Assembly (NCBI RefSeq): GCF_025699485.1
Contig: NZ_JANUXN010000009.1
Coordinates: forward strand, 62,001 to 126,000
DNA from: Thauera carbonicopians
GTDB lineage: Bacteria; Pseudomonadota; Gammaproteobacteria; Burkholderiales; Rhodocyclaceae
Length of the DNA: 64,000 nt
Direction of reading: 5' to 3'
Program-made: the position numbers and the translations under genes
Part shown: positions 8,700 through 15,909 of the stretch, in pieces
Numbering within the stretch: position 1 is the first letter of the stretch
How the letters are laid out: each line of letters starts with the position of its first letter
Notes under the pieces: generated by a model
The model's database searches: none
Told to the model about the DNA's origin: nothing
What the model saw: the letters and a program-made list of their open reading frames with translations, nothing else

Positions 8700-10019
8700 A
8701 TGAGGAACATGGACACGAGGCAGTGCCACGTGATCGAGCAATCGCCGGCCGCAACGGCTGCTACCGACGCCTATGCACTGCTGTTCGAACTGTGGCAGCG
8801 CTCGTCGCCCGGCCGCCGGGCAGCGACGGTCGCCAAGTACCGCAAGGTTCTGGATGCCTTCACCGCCTTCGCCGGCGGGATGCCGCTTGCGGATGTGCGC
8901 CGCAGGAATCTGCTGGCTTTCCGCGACCACCTGCTCGCATCGCGCCAGAGCCCGGTCACCGTCAGGCACAAGCTGGGCATCATCAGGACCCTGTTCGGAA
9001 CGGCGGTCGATCATGAACTGGCAGCGTCGAATCCGGCTGCCGAACTCAGAATGCAGGAAGCGGTGCCACGTAAAGCCCGCATCGCATTCACCGCGGACGA
9101 TCTGAACCGCCTGTTCCGCGCTGAAATCCACATGGCAGGCAAGCGCCCGAAAGGTGGCGGCAGGGAGGCTGCGTTCTGGCTGCCGCTGCTGGCCCTGTTC
9201 ACCGGCGCGCGGGTCGAGGAACTGGCGCAATTGCTGGTCAGCGACGTGCGCCATGCCCAGGGTCTGGGGCACTACCTGCAGATCAGCGACGACGCCGGGC
9301 ATGCGCAGCTCAAGAACCCGGCTTCGCGCAGGCGGATTCCGCTCCATGCGACGCTGCTGGATTGCGGCTTCCTGGATTACCTTGCCGGCCGGCAGGGGGT
9401 GGGGCTGCTGTTTCCCGATCTCCGGCCGAATCCGCGCGGCAAGCTCGGCGGTTACTTCAGCACCTTCTTTTCAGGCTATCTGCGCAGAAAGGTCGGCATC
9501 GGCGACGGCCGCAAGGTCTTCCACTCCTTCCGCCACACTTTCAAGGACACTTGCCGCGCGGTGGGCATGGAGGAGGAAGTGCATGACGCGCTGACCGGCC
9601 ATGCCGCACCGCGGGCGAGCCGCCGCTACGGCAACGAGCAGTATCCGCTCGAGCCTCTGTTCGAAGCCATTGCCCGCTTCGATATCCCCGGTCTGGACAT
9701 CGCGCACCTTCACACCAGGGCGCCCGCGCAGCCGCGCTACGGTACGGCTCTCCGGCCGGTCTCGGCCTATTATGGTGTCGTCATCGCCTTCGCCTTGCCC
9801 AGGCCGCGGCAGGACATCGCGCCTTTCGTGCTTGCCATCTGGCAGGGGCTCGAAGCGGGTTTCGACATCGCGTCGAATCAGCTTCTGTTCGGCGAATTGC
9901 CGCGCAGCAAGCGGGTGCTCGTCGATGCGTGGATCGAAATCCACCGGGAAGAGCTAATGGCCAATTGGTACTTAGGCAGGCAGACCGGCGAGTATTTCAG
10001 GGTCGAACCGCTGCGGTGA
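8700..10019 (+). CDS. Tyrosine recombinase with C-terminal DUF4160-like extension
   Basis: A 439-residue phage-integrase-family protein. An N-terminal SAM-like core-binding domain covers about residues 25-115. The catalytic domain covers about 130-335, with R171 (TGARVEEL), K205, H275 and R278 (HSFRHTF), H301 (LTGHA) and nucleophile Y310 (SRRYG), so it looks active. Residues about 353-439 are an added segment (SAYYGVVIAFALP, then LPRSKRVLVDAWIEIHREEL) resembling DUF4160, a small domain normally seen alone. AGGAGG precedes the ATG at 8700. No cargo genes, tRNA or obvious attachment repeats flank it. Confidence 0.85.
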   Translation: MRNMDTRQCHVIEQSPAATAATDAYALLFELWQRSSPGRRAATVAKYRKVLDAFTAFAGGMPLADVRRRNLLAFRDHLLASRQSPVTVRHKLGIIRTLFGTAVDHELAASNPAAELRMQEAVPRKARIAFTADDLNRLFRAEIHMAGKRPKGGGREAAFWLPLLALFTGARVEELAQLLVSDVRHAQGLGHYLQISDDAGHAQLKNPASRRRIPLHATLLDCGFLDYLAGRQGVGLLFPDLRPNPRGKLGGYFSTFFSGYLRRKVGIGDGRKVFHSFRHTFKDTCRAVGMEEEVHDALTGHAAPRASRRYGNEQYPLEPLFEAIARFDIPGLDIAHLHTRAPAQPRYGTALRPVSAYYGVVIAFALPRPRQDIAPFVLAIWQGLEAGFDIASNQLLFGELPRSKRVLVDAWIEIHREELMANWYLGRQTGEYFRVEPLR

Positions 10020-10051
10020 GGGTAGGTGAAATGGAGCGAAGGGCGTGGACG

Positions 10052-10076
10052 AAAAAACGGGCGCCGAAGCGCCCGT
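10052..10076 (-). terminator. Rho-independent terminator of the minus-strand porin gene
   Basis: An 8-bp stem, ACGGGCGC / GCGCCCGT, with tetraloop TTCG read on the minus strand, followed by six T. It lies just past the porin stop at 10106. A shorter T run on the plus strand could also stop the recombinase transcript. The same stem-loop follows the second porin at 12965. Confidence 0.88.
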
Positions 10077-10105
10077 TTTGCTTTCAAACCTGTCGGGAGG
10101 ACAGA

Positions 10106-11203
10106 TTAGAAGGTGTGGCGAACGCCGATGGCGAACAGGTCGGAGTTGTCGCCGCCGGTGGAGCCAGCCTGAGCGCCCACCAGACCCATGGTCAAGCCAT
10201 TGTCGTTATCGGTGCGGTTGAAGGCAGCGTAGGCAGTGGTGCGCTTCGACAGCGCGTGGGTGTAGGCCAGGGTGTAGGACTTGGCCTTGTCGTCCGAACC
10301 GTCAGACCAGTCGAGCTTGGTTTGGCCATAGGCGACATGGACATTACCCGCGGCGCCGACCGGGACGATCAGGCCAACCTGCCACAGATCGGCGTCGTCA
10401 TTCTTCGAGCCGTAAATGTTGTCAACCGACTGGTAGGAAGCGTGCAGCGACACAACGCCGAAGTCATAGCTGGCACCCAGACCCCATTCCTTCTGCTTGT
10501 CGTCCAGACCGGCAACCGCGTACTCGTTCTTGACCACTTGGTAGACACCGCCGACCTTCAGCGGGCCGTTGGCGTAGTCCAAGCTCAAGCCGTAGGCGTC
10601 GTCGTCGCTCGGCTTCTCACCCAGTTCGATAGCAGGACGGGCACCGAAGCCAGCGCCGAGGGCGTTTTCCGTATAGTCCGTGCCGGTCGAATAAATGGCG
10701 CGGGCGGTCAGGCCGGAGAAGGTGCCAGTGTAAGCCACCGAATTGCTCCAGCGCGCCGGGGTGTTCGGGGTGATGGTCATGCCCGACTGGCTCGACAGGA
10801 TGGATTGCGGGCTGATTGCAGCACCAGCCAGGGCGTCGTAGTTGAAGAAGTAGCCCGGCGCGTACTGACGACCGAGGCTGACGGTGCCGAAGCCGCCGGA
10901 CAGGCCCACGAAGGCTTGACGCGATTGCGCCTTGCCGCCGATCTGGTCGTTACCGCTGCCGATGTCGAAACCCTGCTCCAGCACGAACACGGCCTTCAGG
11001 CCGTTGCCCAGGTCTTCGGTACCGCGGAAACCCAGACGGCTACCCGACAGGGCGCCGTCGCCGATGCCACGGAAATCGTTGTCATCATGCTTGCCGAAGC
11101 CGATATAGGCGTCCGCCACACCGTAGATGGTGACGTTGGACTGCGCGAAGGCCGGGGCCGAAACCAGGCCGGCGATGGCCAGCGCGATCAGTTTCTTCTG
11201 CAT
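10106..11203 (-). CDS. General porin (Gram-negative trimeric type), copy 1
   Basis: A 365-residue outer-membrane protein: signal peptide MQKKLIALAIAGLVSAPAFA, mature start QSNVTIYGVADAYIGFGK, and the typical DLGNGLKAVFVLEQGF, QAFVGLSGGFGTVSLGRQYAP and terminal F motifs of the Neisseria/Comamonas-type 16-strand porins. The start at 11203 has GAGGAG 7 bases upstream. It is divergent from, and closely similar to, the porin at 11796-12920. Confidence 0.95.
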   Translation of the reverse strand: MQKKLIALAIAGLVSAPAFAQSNVTIYGVADAYIGFGKHDDNDFRGIGDGALSGSRLGFRGTEDLGNGLKAVFVLEQGFDIGSGNDQIGGKAQSRQAFVGLSGGFGTVSLGRQYAPGYFFNYDALAGAAISPQSILSSQSGMTITPNTPARWSNSVAYTGTFSGLTARAIYSTGTDYTENALGAGFGARPAIELGEKPSDDDAYGLSLDYANGPLKVGGVYQVVKNEYAVAGLDDKQKEWGLGASYDFGVVSLHASYQSVDNIYGSKNDDADLWQVGLIVPVGAAGNVHVAYGQTKLDWSDGSDDKAKSYTLAYTHALSKRTTAYAAFNRTDNDNGLTMGLVGAQAGSTGGDNSDLFAIGVRHTF

Positions 11204-11368
11204 TTGTTTCTCCTCAAATTGAAGTTGAGACCTTGGCATCTGCCTCGGCCCTACTCACCTCTCTGGCGAGAAGTTGGTGCGATTCTGCAAATCTGCCGCT
11301 GCCCTTGCAAGCCTCGCAGCGCGAAAACACCACATTCAGGGCAAGTCTGTTGCGGGCATGCAACAAGG

Positions 11369-11473
11369 CTAGTCAATCAGCTTCTTTATCCAGACGAGAC
11401 GGAGCGGCGACCGGGCCAACAGTCTCTCGTCGGCGCCCATCCAGATCAGGGTGCGAGTGCCCAGGGCGATCAA
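11369..11473 (-). pseudogene. Fragment of a PIN-domain (VapC-like) toxin
   Basis: About 34 codons on the minus strand read LIALGTRTLIWMGADERLLA and then degenerate to a stop. This resembles the first strand and helix of a PIN toxin (typically LDTHxLIWxxADDxRL), but the first catalytic Asp is Gly and the rest of the domain is missing. The possible TTG start overlaps the stop of the antitoxin remnant at 11470, as a toxin start usually does. The call rests on pattern and context. Confidence 0.55.
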
Positions 11474-11695
11474 GCCAGCACCACCGTCCAATCATCTGCG
11501 GCAAGTGACGGCACGATGTCGCCCCGGATGCGCAGACCAGGATGAGGGCCGAAAGGAGGGGTTCTGTGCTTGCCTGTGCTGTGTATGGGCTGAGTACGGC
11601 AACAGGTTTACAGTGACGGTCTCACCCGTCGCGGCGACCTGATCCATGATGACAAGGCTGCGAGTCTTGAATTCGGAAGTCTGGATGATCTGCAT
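11470..11695 (-). pseudogene. Frameshifted Phd/YefM-type antitoxin
   Basis: Read from ATG 11695, the first frame gives MQIIQTSEFKTRSLVIMDQV and continues AATGETVTV, the N-terminal DNA-binding part of a Phd/YefM antitoxin. The match then continues in a second frame (KPVAVLSPYTAQAS) and finally in a third (PPFGPHPGLRIRGDIV, ending with TGA at 11470-11472), the usual C-terminal toxin-binding part of such antitoxins. Two small indels therefore break one antitoxin gene. A PIN toxin fragment follows directly. No intact product is expected. Confidence 0.72.
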
Positions 11696-11795
11696 GGAAA
11701 ATTCCAATGGAATATAACGGATGGCCATGGCCGGATTAAAGGCTGGGCCATGACGCCCCTTGGTTCTTCTGGGAAATCGGGATATCGAACGATTC

Positions 11796-12920
11796 ATGCA
11801 GAAGAAACTGATCGCGCTGGCCATCGCCGGCCTGGTTTCGGCCCCGGCCTTCGCGCAGTCCAACGTCACTATCTACGGTGTGGCGGACGCCTATATCGGC
11901 TTCGGCAAGCATGGTGAAAACGACCTGCGTGGCGTTCAGAGCGGTGCTCTGTCGGGTAGCCGTCTGGGTTTCCGCGGCACCGAAGACCTGGGCAATGGCC
12001 TGAAGGCCGTGTTCGTGCTGGAGCAAGGCTTCAACATCGACACCGGCTCTGAAATGGGTTCGGGCTATCAGCGTCAGGCCTTCGTCGGCCTCGGCGGCTC
12101 GTTCGGCACTGTAGCCCTGGGCCGTCAATACGCGCCGGGTTACTTCTTCAACTATGACGCCCTGGCTGCCGCCACCGTCGGTCCGCACTCCATCCTGTCC
12201 GGTGGCATCGGTCTGACCATCAGCCCGACCAGCACGGCGCGCTGGAGCAACTCGGTTAGCTACACCGGCAGCTTCTCCGGCCTGACTGCCCGTGCCATCT
12301 ATTCGACTGGCCCGGGTTACTCGGTCACGTGGCCTGACGAGGACGCGGTCAATGCTGGCTCGGTGGAAACGGGCAAGAAGCCGAGCAACGACGACGCTTA
12401 TGGCCTGGGCCTGGAGTACGCCAACGGTCCGTTGAAGGTCGGTGCGGTGTATCAGGTCGTTAATTTCAAGGGCGCATCCAATCTTGACCCGTTCGGAGAT
12501 TCTCGGACTGGTGACAAGAAGCAGAAGGAATGGGGTCTGGGTGCCAGCTATGACTTCGGCGTTGTGTCGCTGCACGCTTCCTACCAGTCGGCCGACAACC
12601 TAGTCGGCTGGAAGGATGATGATGTCGATCTGTGGCAAGTTGGCCTGATCGTCCCGGTCGGTGCCGCGGGTAACGTCCATGTCGCCTACGGCCAAGCCAA
12701 GCTTGACTATTCGGACGCTTCGGATGACAAGGTCAAGTCCTATACCCTGGCCTACACCCACGCTCTGTCGAAGCGCACCACCGCCTACGTCGCCTACAAC
12801 CGTACCGACAACGATGACGGTCTGGCCTTCGGTCTGGTCGGCTATGGGCACAAGGCTGGCTCGGAGTACGGCGGCAAGAACTCCGACCTGCTGGGCATCG
12901 GTATCCGCCACACTTTCTAA
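11796..12920 (+). CDS. General porin (Gram-negative trimeric type), copy 2
   Basis: A 374-residue porin closely related to copy 1. The signal peptide is the same, and the first 117 bases differ at one position only. It also shares LGRQYAPGYFFNYDALA and the C-terminal NSDLLGIGIRHTF. It differs in loops, for example an insertion near DPFGDSRTGDKK. The start at 11796 matches copy 1, but the leader is unrelated and I see no good ribosome binding site; an in-frame TTG at 11760 would add 12 residues. A rho-independent terminator follows. Confidence 0.93.
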   Translation: MQKKLIALAIAGLVSAPAFAQSNVTIYGVADAYIGFGKHGENDLRGVQSGALSGSRLGFRGTEDLGNGLKAVFVLEQGFNIDTGSEMGSGYQRQAFVGLGGSFGTVALGRQYAPGYFFNYDALAAATVGPHSILSGGIGLTISPTSTARWSNSVSYTGSFSGLTARAIYSTGPGYSVTWPDEDAVNAGSVETGKKPSNDDAYGLGLEYANGPLKVGAVYQVVNFKGASNLDPFGDSRTGDKKQKEWGLGASYDFGVVSLHASYQSADNLVGWKDDDVDLWQVGLIVPVGAAGNVHVAYGQAKLDYSDASDDKVKSYTLAYTHALSKRTTAYVAYNRTDNDDGLAFGLVGYGHKAGSEYGGKNSDLLGIGIRHTF

Positions 12921-12964
12921 TCTGTCTGGCCTGACCAGGCCTCCCCGACAGATTTGAAAACAAG

Positions 12965-12990
12965 ACGGGCGCTTCGGCGCCCGTTTTTTT
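12965..12990 (+). terminator. Rho-independent terminator of porin copy 2
   Basis: An 8-bp stem, ACGGGCGC / GCGCCCGT, with loop TTCG and then seven T, about 45 bases after the porin stop. It is the same stem-loop as the terminator of porin copy 1, in inverted orientation. Confidence 0.92.
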
Positions 12991-13000
12991 CTTGTGTCGC

Positions 13001-13108
13001 TCAGACCTGCCCCACGATTGGATTGGCCGTGGCTGCACGGCGCTTGGCGGATTCTTGTCTGTGCTCCAGTGGGTAAAAACAGGACGTGGATTACATTGAA
13101 ACGCTCAT
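13001..13108 (-). pseudogene. Possible remnant of a PemK/MazF-type toxin
   Basis: The stop of the AbrB-type antitoxin overlaps an ATG as ATGA, the usual antitoxin-toxin junction. Past that ATG the first frame reads MSVSM then stops. A second frame reads NVIHVLF, like the DVVLVPF of PemK/MazF toxins. The first frame resumes with HRQESAKRRAATANP, like the SKRRPA motif. The sequence then dissolves. This fits a toxin destroyed by indels, but the matches are short. Confidence 0.42.
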
Positions 13109-13335
13109 AGACCACGATAGGCGTCTTCATCCGCATCGCCTGCCCATTCGGTCAGCGTGCCCTCGCGTGCGTGACGATATTCGAGGCCGAATGGCTGCGT
13201 CCGTCTCACGACTGCAGTGCCCTCCGAGCCGAACTCCCAGGCGGTGAGGCCGCCACGCGAGACATGAAGTGCCTTGCGGATGTTCGCTGGAATCGTGGTC
13301 CGGCCTTTCGCAGCAACTGTGGTGATGACTTGCAT
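13105..13335 (-). CDS. AbrB/MazE-type antitoxin, apparently without an intact toxin
   Basis: A 76-residue swapped-hairpin AbrB/SpoVT/MazE-type DNA-binding protein. The N-terminus TTVAAKGRTTIPANIRKAL is the DNA-binding fold. The C-terminus GTLTEWAGDADEDAYRGL is the acidic toxin-binding tail typical of TA antitoxins. GAAGGA precedes the ATG at 13335. The gene normally found directly downstream, a PemK/MazF or YhaV-like toxin, is not intact. It is divergent from the Phd-VapC pair at 13466. Confidence 0.8.
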   Translation of the reverse strand: MQVITTVAAKGRTTIPANIRKALHVSRGGLTAWEFGSEGTAVVRRTQPFGLEYRHAREGTLTEWAGDADEDAYRGL

Positions 13336-13421
13336 GGTCCGTCCTTCTCGGCCCGTTTGCGTTGGCAGCATGGTGCAGCAAGTAGGTGTTGTGCAGCCTT
13401 TCTGTTGCCACCCGCTTGGCT

Positions 13422-13454
13422 GTGAATGTAATGTTCACTTGTTCGTGAAACATT
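13422..13454. promoter_or_regulatory. Alternating GTGAA/TTCAC half-sites upstream of the Phd-VapC pair
   Basis: Three half-sites in alternating orientation: GTGAA (13422-13426), TTCAC (13434-13438) and GTGAA (13445-13449). The last two form the wider inverted repeat AATGTTCAC-N6-GTGAAACATT. It ends about 11 bases before the antitoxin start, so it is a plausible autoregulatory operator of this toxin-antitoxin operon. It could also influence the divergent AbrB gene. Confidence 0.6.
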
Positions 13455-13465
13455 GGAGTGAGTAA

Positions 13466-13705
13466 ATGGAAGCCACTGTCAGGGATTTGCGCTTGCACAC
13501 GGCCGAAGTGCTTGCTGCAGCGGATCGTGGAGAGCGGGTACTCATTACGCTTCGCGGGCGGCCCCGCGCGGTGTTGACGCGCTGCGATGCGCCTGAGGGT
13601 ATTCGGCGCCCGGAGCGTAATCCGGCATTCGGACTCTGGGCCGATCAAAATGAGGATGTGGATGCGCTGGTGCGTCGTCTGCGGCAGGGCAGGGCCTTGC
13701 CGTAA
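13466..13705 (+). CDS. Phd/YefM-type antitoxin
   Basis: A 79-residue antitoxin. The N-terminal part MEATVRDLRLHTAEVLAAAD and RGERVLITLRGRPRAVLTRC matches the Phd/YefM fold, which binds the operator. The C-terminal part (NPAFGLWADQNEDVDALVRRLR) would wrap the toxin. The sequence GGAG lies upstream of the ATG. Its TAA overlaps the toxin ATG as TAATG. Confidence 0.88.
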   Translation: MEATVRDLRLHTAEVLAAADRGERVLITLRGRPRAVLTRCDAPEGIRRPERNPAFGLWADQNEDVDALVRRLRQGRALP

Positions 13706-14082
13706 TGCTGGTCGATACCGACATCCTGATCTGGAACCTGCGTGGCAACAGCCGGGCTGCCGACCGTCTCGATGCAATGCCGGGGTTCTGCATTGCTGCC
13801 GTTTCCTACATGGAGCTCGTCCAGGGGGTTCGCGACAAGAATGAATTGCGCCTGCTCAGGCAGGCGCTGGCTTACTGGTCGGCACGGGTCATCCAGATCG
13901 ACGAGGCCGTGTCCGCACGTGCCTGCTTTCTGGTCGAACAGTATGCGCTTTCGCACTCGATGCAACTTGCCGATGCCTTGATCGCGGCAACGGCGCTGGA
14001 GCATGGCTTCGAACTGATCACCGCGAACGATCGTCACTACCAGCATATCGATGGTCTTGGCATCGAGGTTTTTCGGCCGTGA
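13705..14082 (+). CDS. VapC-type PIN-domain ribonuclease toxin
   Basis: A 125-residue PIN-domain protein. The metal-binding acidic residues are all visible: D4 (MLVDTDILIW), E37 (VSYMELVQG), D90 (QLADALIAA) and D109 (TANDRHY). The length is normal and the gene looks intact. VapC toxins cleave RNA, often initiator tRNA or rRNA, and are held inactive by the antitoxin encoded just upstream with one base of overlap. Confidence 0.93.
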   Translation: MLVDTDILIWNLRGNSRAADRLDAMPGFCIAAVSYMELVQGVRDKNELRLLRQALAYWSARVIQIDEAVSARACFLVEQYALSHSMQLADALIAATALEHGFELITANDRHYQHIDGLGIEVFRP

Positions 14083-14220
14083 AACCTTGTCGGCATGAAT
14101 AGGGTGCCTGCCGAAGCAATGAACCAAACGCATTGAGCGATCGAAAGATTCAATCCTTTACAATGCCGCTCTTTGACTCTTTCGCCGCGCAGCCGATGCG
14201 GCGAGCATCCGTCTTCCAGC

Positions 14221-15018
14221 ATGTCGACTTATGCCATCGGCGACATCCAGGGCTGCTACGCGCAATTGGCGCGCATGCTCGAGCGCGTCGCCTTCGATCC
14301 TTCGTGCGACCGCCTGTGGCTGGTCGGTGATCTGGTCAATCGCGGCCCCGATTCCTTGCGGGTGCTGCGTCTGCTGCGCGAGCTGGGGGAGGCGGCGGAC
14401 GTGGTGCTGGGCAACCACGATCTCTACCTGCTGATGGTGGCGGCCGGCTACAGGCGGCGCGGCAGCGACGACACCCTACGCCAGGTGCTGGAAGCGCCCG
14501 ACCGCGACGAGCTGCTGCACTGGCTTGCGCGCCAGCCCCTGGTGAGGCTCGAAGGCGAGCACCTGCTGGTGCATGCGGGGCTGCTGCCGGGCTGGACGGT
14601 GGAGCAGGCGAAAGCCCTGTCCGACGAGGTGGGTGCGGCGCTGGCCGGGCCGCAGGCGCGCAAGTTCCTGCTCGAACTGGCGGGCAACGAGCCGGAGCGC
14701 TGGAGCGACAAGCTCAAGGGCTGGGATCGCCTGCGGGTGATCGTGAATGCCTGCACCCGGATGCGCTTCTGCACGGCCGACGGCCGCATGGCGCTGCGCG
14801 CCAAGGGGCCGCCCTCACAGGCGCCGGCCGGGACCTTGCCGTGGTTCCGCGTGCAGGGCCGGCTCAGCCGGACGCATACCGTCGTCTGCGGGCACTGGTC
14901 GGCGCTGGGCTTCCATCGCGAGCCGGGGTTGATCGCGCTCGATTCGGGCTGCGTGTGGGGCGGCAAGCTGACCGCGGTGAGAATCGAGGACGGCGCGGTG
15001 TTCCAGGAGCCGGGCTGA
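14221..15018 (+). CDS. apaH: Symmetrical bis(5'-nucleosyl)-tetraphosphatase ApaH
   Basis: A 265-residue calcineurin-like phosphatase. It starts STYAIGDIQGCYAQL (the GDxxG metal motif), then GDLVNRGPDS and LGNHD, with later His residues in HAGLLPGW and VVCGHWSALG. ApaH splits Ap4A into two ADP and can remove nucleoside-tetraphosphate caps from RNA. The length is close to the E. coli enzyme (about 280). The start at 14221 is fixed by the family N-terminus; the ribosome binding site is weak. Confidence 0.95.
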   Translation: MSTYAIGDIQGCYAQLARMLERVAFDPSCDRLWLVGDLVNRGPDSLRVLRLLRELGEAADVVLGNHDLYLLMVAAGYRRRGSDDTLRQVLEAPDRDELLHWLARQPLVRLEGEHLLVHAGLLPGWTVEQAKALSDEVGAALAGPQARKFLLELAGNEPERWSDKLKGWDRLRVIVNACTRMRFCTADGRMALRAKGPPSQAPAGTLPWFRVQGRLSRTHTVVCGHWSALGFHREPGLIALDSGCVWGGKLTAVRIEDGAVFQEPG

Positions 15019-15909
15019 TCAGCGCGCTTCGTGATCCGTGCAGCCGATGCTGCGCATGATCGTGGCGCGTGCCGTTTGCGCCAGGCTGCGGCGGTCGATA
15101 CCGCGGTGGTCGACGCCGTCGCGGGTTTCGATCGGCGCCGCCGCGCTGACGCAGGCGACGGTTTCGCGTTCGGCGACGATGTTGGCAAGGCACTGGCCGA
15201 GCGTCAGTTCGCCGTCGTAGGCGGGGGCGCGGCTGTAGCTGCCGTCCGGCTTGCGATAGCTCAGCGCCAGCGGCTGCACGGCGTGGCCGCAGGCGATGGC
15301 TGGCTGAAGCAAGGCGGCATGGAAGTGGAGCACGTGGCTGCCGTCGGTGGTCGTGCCTTCCGGGAAGATCGCGACATTGTCGCCGGCATCGAGCAGCGCG
15401 GCGATCTCGGCATTGATGATGCGGGCGTGGCCGCGGCTGCCGCGGCGCAGGAAGATGGTGTCGCTCCTGGCCGAGAGCCAGCCGATCACCGGCCAGTTGC
15501 GTACTTCGGCCTTGCTGACGAAGGCGGACGGCGCGACGGCATTGATGACGAAGATGTCCACCCAGGAAATGTGGTTGGCGACCAGCATCGTGCCTGGCTC
15601 GATCGGTGCGCCCTGGAGCTGCAGGCGAAGCCCGAGGATGTCGAGCAGGCGCCGCGACCAGCGCCGGCGCAGGCCGAGCAGGGTGGGACGGGCGCAGAAG
15701 GGGGCGGCCAGCAGCAGCGTCAGCACGCCGCCCAGCAGGTGCAGGGCCAGGCGCAGGTAGCGCCAGGCACACAGCGCGGCAGGGGCAGGGTGCTGCGCCC
15801 TGCTTGCAACCGAGGAGGGAGTGAGCGCCGGAGCGAAAGGATCGGGGGCCGGCCCAGTGCAGTCGCCGGGATGACTGGCATGTTCCATGGCCTGCCCCGA
15901 TCGATCCAT
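15019..15909 (-). CDS. PlsC-family 1-acyl-glycerol-3-phosphate/lyso-lipid acyltransferase (OlsA-like)
   Basis: A 296-residue acyltransferase with a membrane helix at about residues 45-65. It carries the HX4D motif (NHISWVDIF), FPEGTT, and the intervening FLRRGSRG block of the PlsC family. The ATG at 15909 shares its A with the stop of the upstream OlsB-like gene, and AAGGA precedes it. Coupling to olsB suggests it is OlsA, which adds the second acyl chain to lyso-ornithine lipid, rather than the housekeeping PlsC. That choice is inferred from context. Confidence 0.82.
   Translation of the reverse strand: MDRSGQAMEHASHPGDCTGPAPDPFAPALTPSSVASRAQHPAPAALCAWRYLRLALHLLGGVLTLLLAAPFCARPTLLGLRRRWSRRLLDILGLRLQLQGAPIEPGTMLVANHISWVDIFVINAVAPSAFVSKAEVRNWPVIGWLSARSDTIFLRRGSRGHARIINAEIAALLDAGDNVAIFPEGTTTDGSHVLHFHAALLQPAIACGHAVQPLALSYRKPDGSYSRAPAYDGELTLGQCLANIVAERETVACVSAAAPIETRDGVDHRGIDRRSLAQTARATIMRSIGCTDHEAR

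Noticed and set aside
8551-10051. Recombinase as part of a genomic island or prophage
   Set aside because: No tRNA, no flanking direct repeat that I can see, and no phage or mobilisation genes beside it. Only the lone gene is supported.
14130-14165. TTGAGC and TACAAT upstream of apaH as a sigma-70 promoter
   Set aside because: The spacing is 20 bp, too long for a confident call.
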